Origin: an uncultured Anaerotruncus sp.
GTDB taxonomy: Bacteria; Bacillota; Clostridia; Oscillospirales; Ruminococcaceae
Assembly (NCBI RefSeq): GCF_902490045.1
Contig: NZ_CABUCJ010000073.1
Location: forward strand, 1 to 12,355
Length of the DNA: 12,355 nucleotides
Direction of reading: 5' to 3'
The notes below the pieces were generated by a model. It made no database searches and was not told the origin of the DNA. It saw only the letters and a program-made list of their open reading frames with translations. The translations under genes and the position numbers were made by a program. Positions 12,354 to 12,355 of the stretch are shown in pieces; within the stretch, counting starts at the first letter, position 1, and each line of letters starts with the position of its first letter.

Positions 12354-12355
12354 GG

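Larger units (their letters stand above)
11529..12355. other. Gene-free region dense in inverted and direct repeats
   Basis: I see no credible gene in these roughly 830 bases. Open frames occur on both strands, but they are Arg/Pro-rich, overlap one another and lack ribosome binding sites. The region holds a hairpin after the operon, a 17-bp direct repeat pair, an 8-bp hairpin (11727-11745), the right GGTTCC hairpin, a 28-bp direct repeat pair enclosing a foldable element, a perfect cloverleaf fold and a hairpin at the right edge. TTCTCCCAA occurs at 11529, 11928 and 12046. Confidence 0.7.

Overview
The window is GC-rich, with strongly biased third codon positions, good AGGAGG-type ribosome binding sites and Firmicutes-type parts: a YesN/YesM-like two-component system, an ECF S-component, a clostridial-style CoaX and sigma-A-like promoters. 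It most resembles a chromosomal piece of a high-GC member of the Clostridia (Oscillospiraceae/Ruminococcaceae type). That placement is inferred from gene content and style, not from a marker gene. All ten convincing genes lie on the + strand.

Layout. Positions 1-399 hold no gene but are full of inverted repeats: a GGTTCC-type hairpin at the edge, then three tandem two-hairpin units with compensatory base changes, then an extended -10 promoter. Positions 400-3351 form a compact cluster: a zinc-ribbon membrane protein, a type III pantothenate kinase (coaX, overlapping its neighbour as ATGA), a PanT-like ECF substrate-binding membrane protein, and a P1/S58-family (DmpA/BapA-like) self-processing peptidase. 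It ends in a UUCG-loop terminator. The common theme is likely pantothenate/CoA precursor salvage.

Positions 3422-7670 form a second unit. A promoter whose -35 box sits in a perfect 13-bp inverted repeat precedes an AraC-type response regulator, a histidine kinase with essentially no extracellular domain, and a protein with the two-cassette architecture of RbsA/MglA in which the ATPase motifs of both cassettes are eroded. A strong intrinsic terminator follows. Positions 7849-11571 form a third unit: an intact RbsA-type ATPase, an RbsC-type permease and a lipoprotein sugar-binding protein.

The most interesting reading is that the regulatory trio senses or controls the neighbouring transporter, with the pseudo-ATPase as the link between transporter state and a kinase that cannot itself see outside the cell. 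This is inference. It has a precedent in the XylFII-LytS/YesN control of xylFGH in Clostridium beijerinckii, where a transporter-like protein also serves as the sensor partner.

Positions 11529-12355 again carry no credible gene. They hold a second GGTTCC hairpin facing the other way, short direct repeats, a 28-bp repeat pair enclosing a foldable three-way junction, and a 75-nt block that folds into a perfect four-way cloverleaf with no unpaired junction bases.
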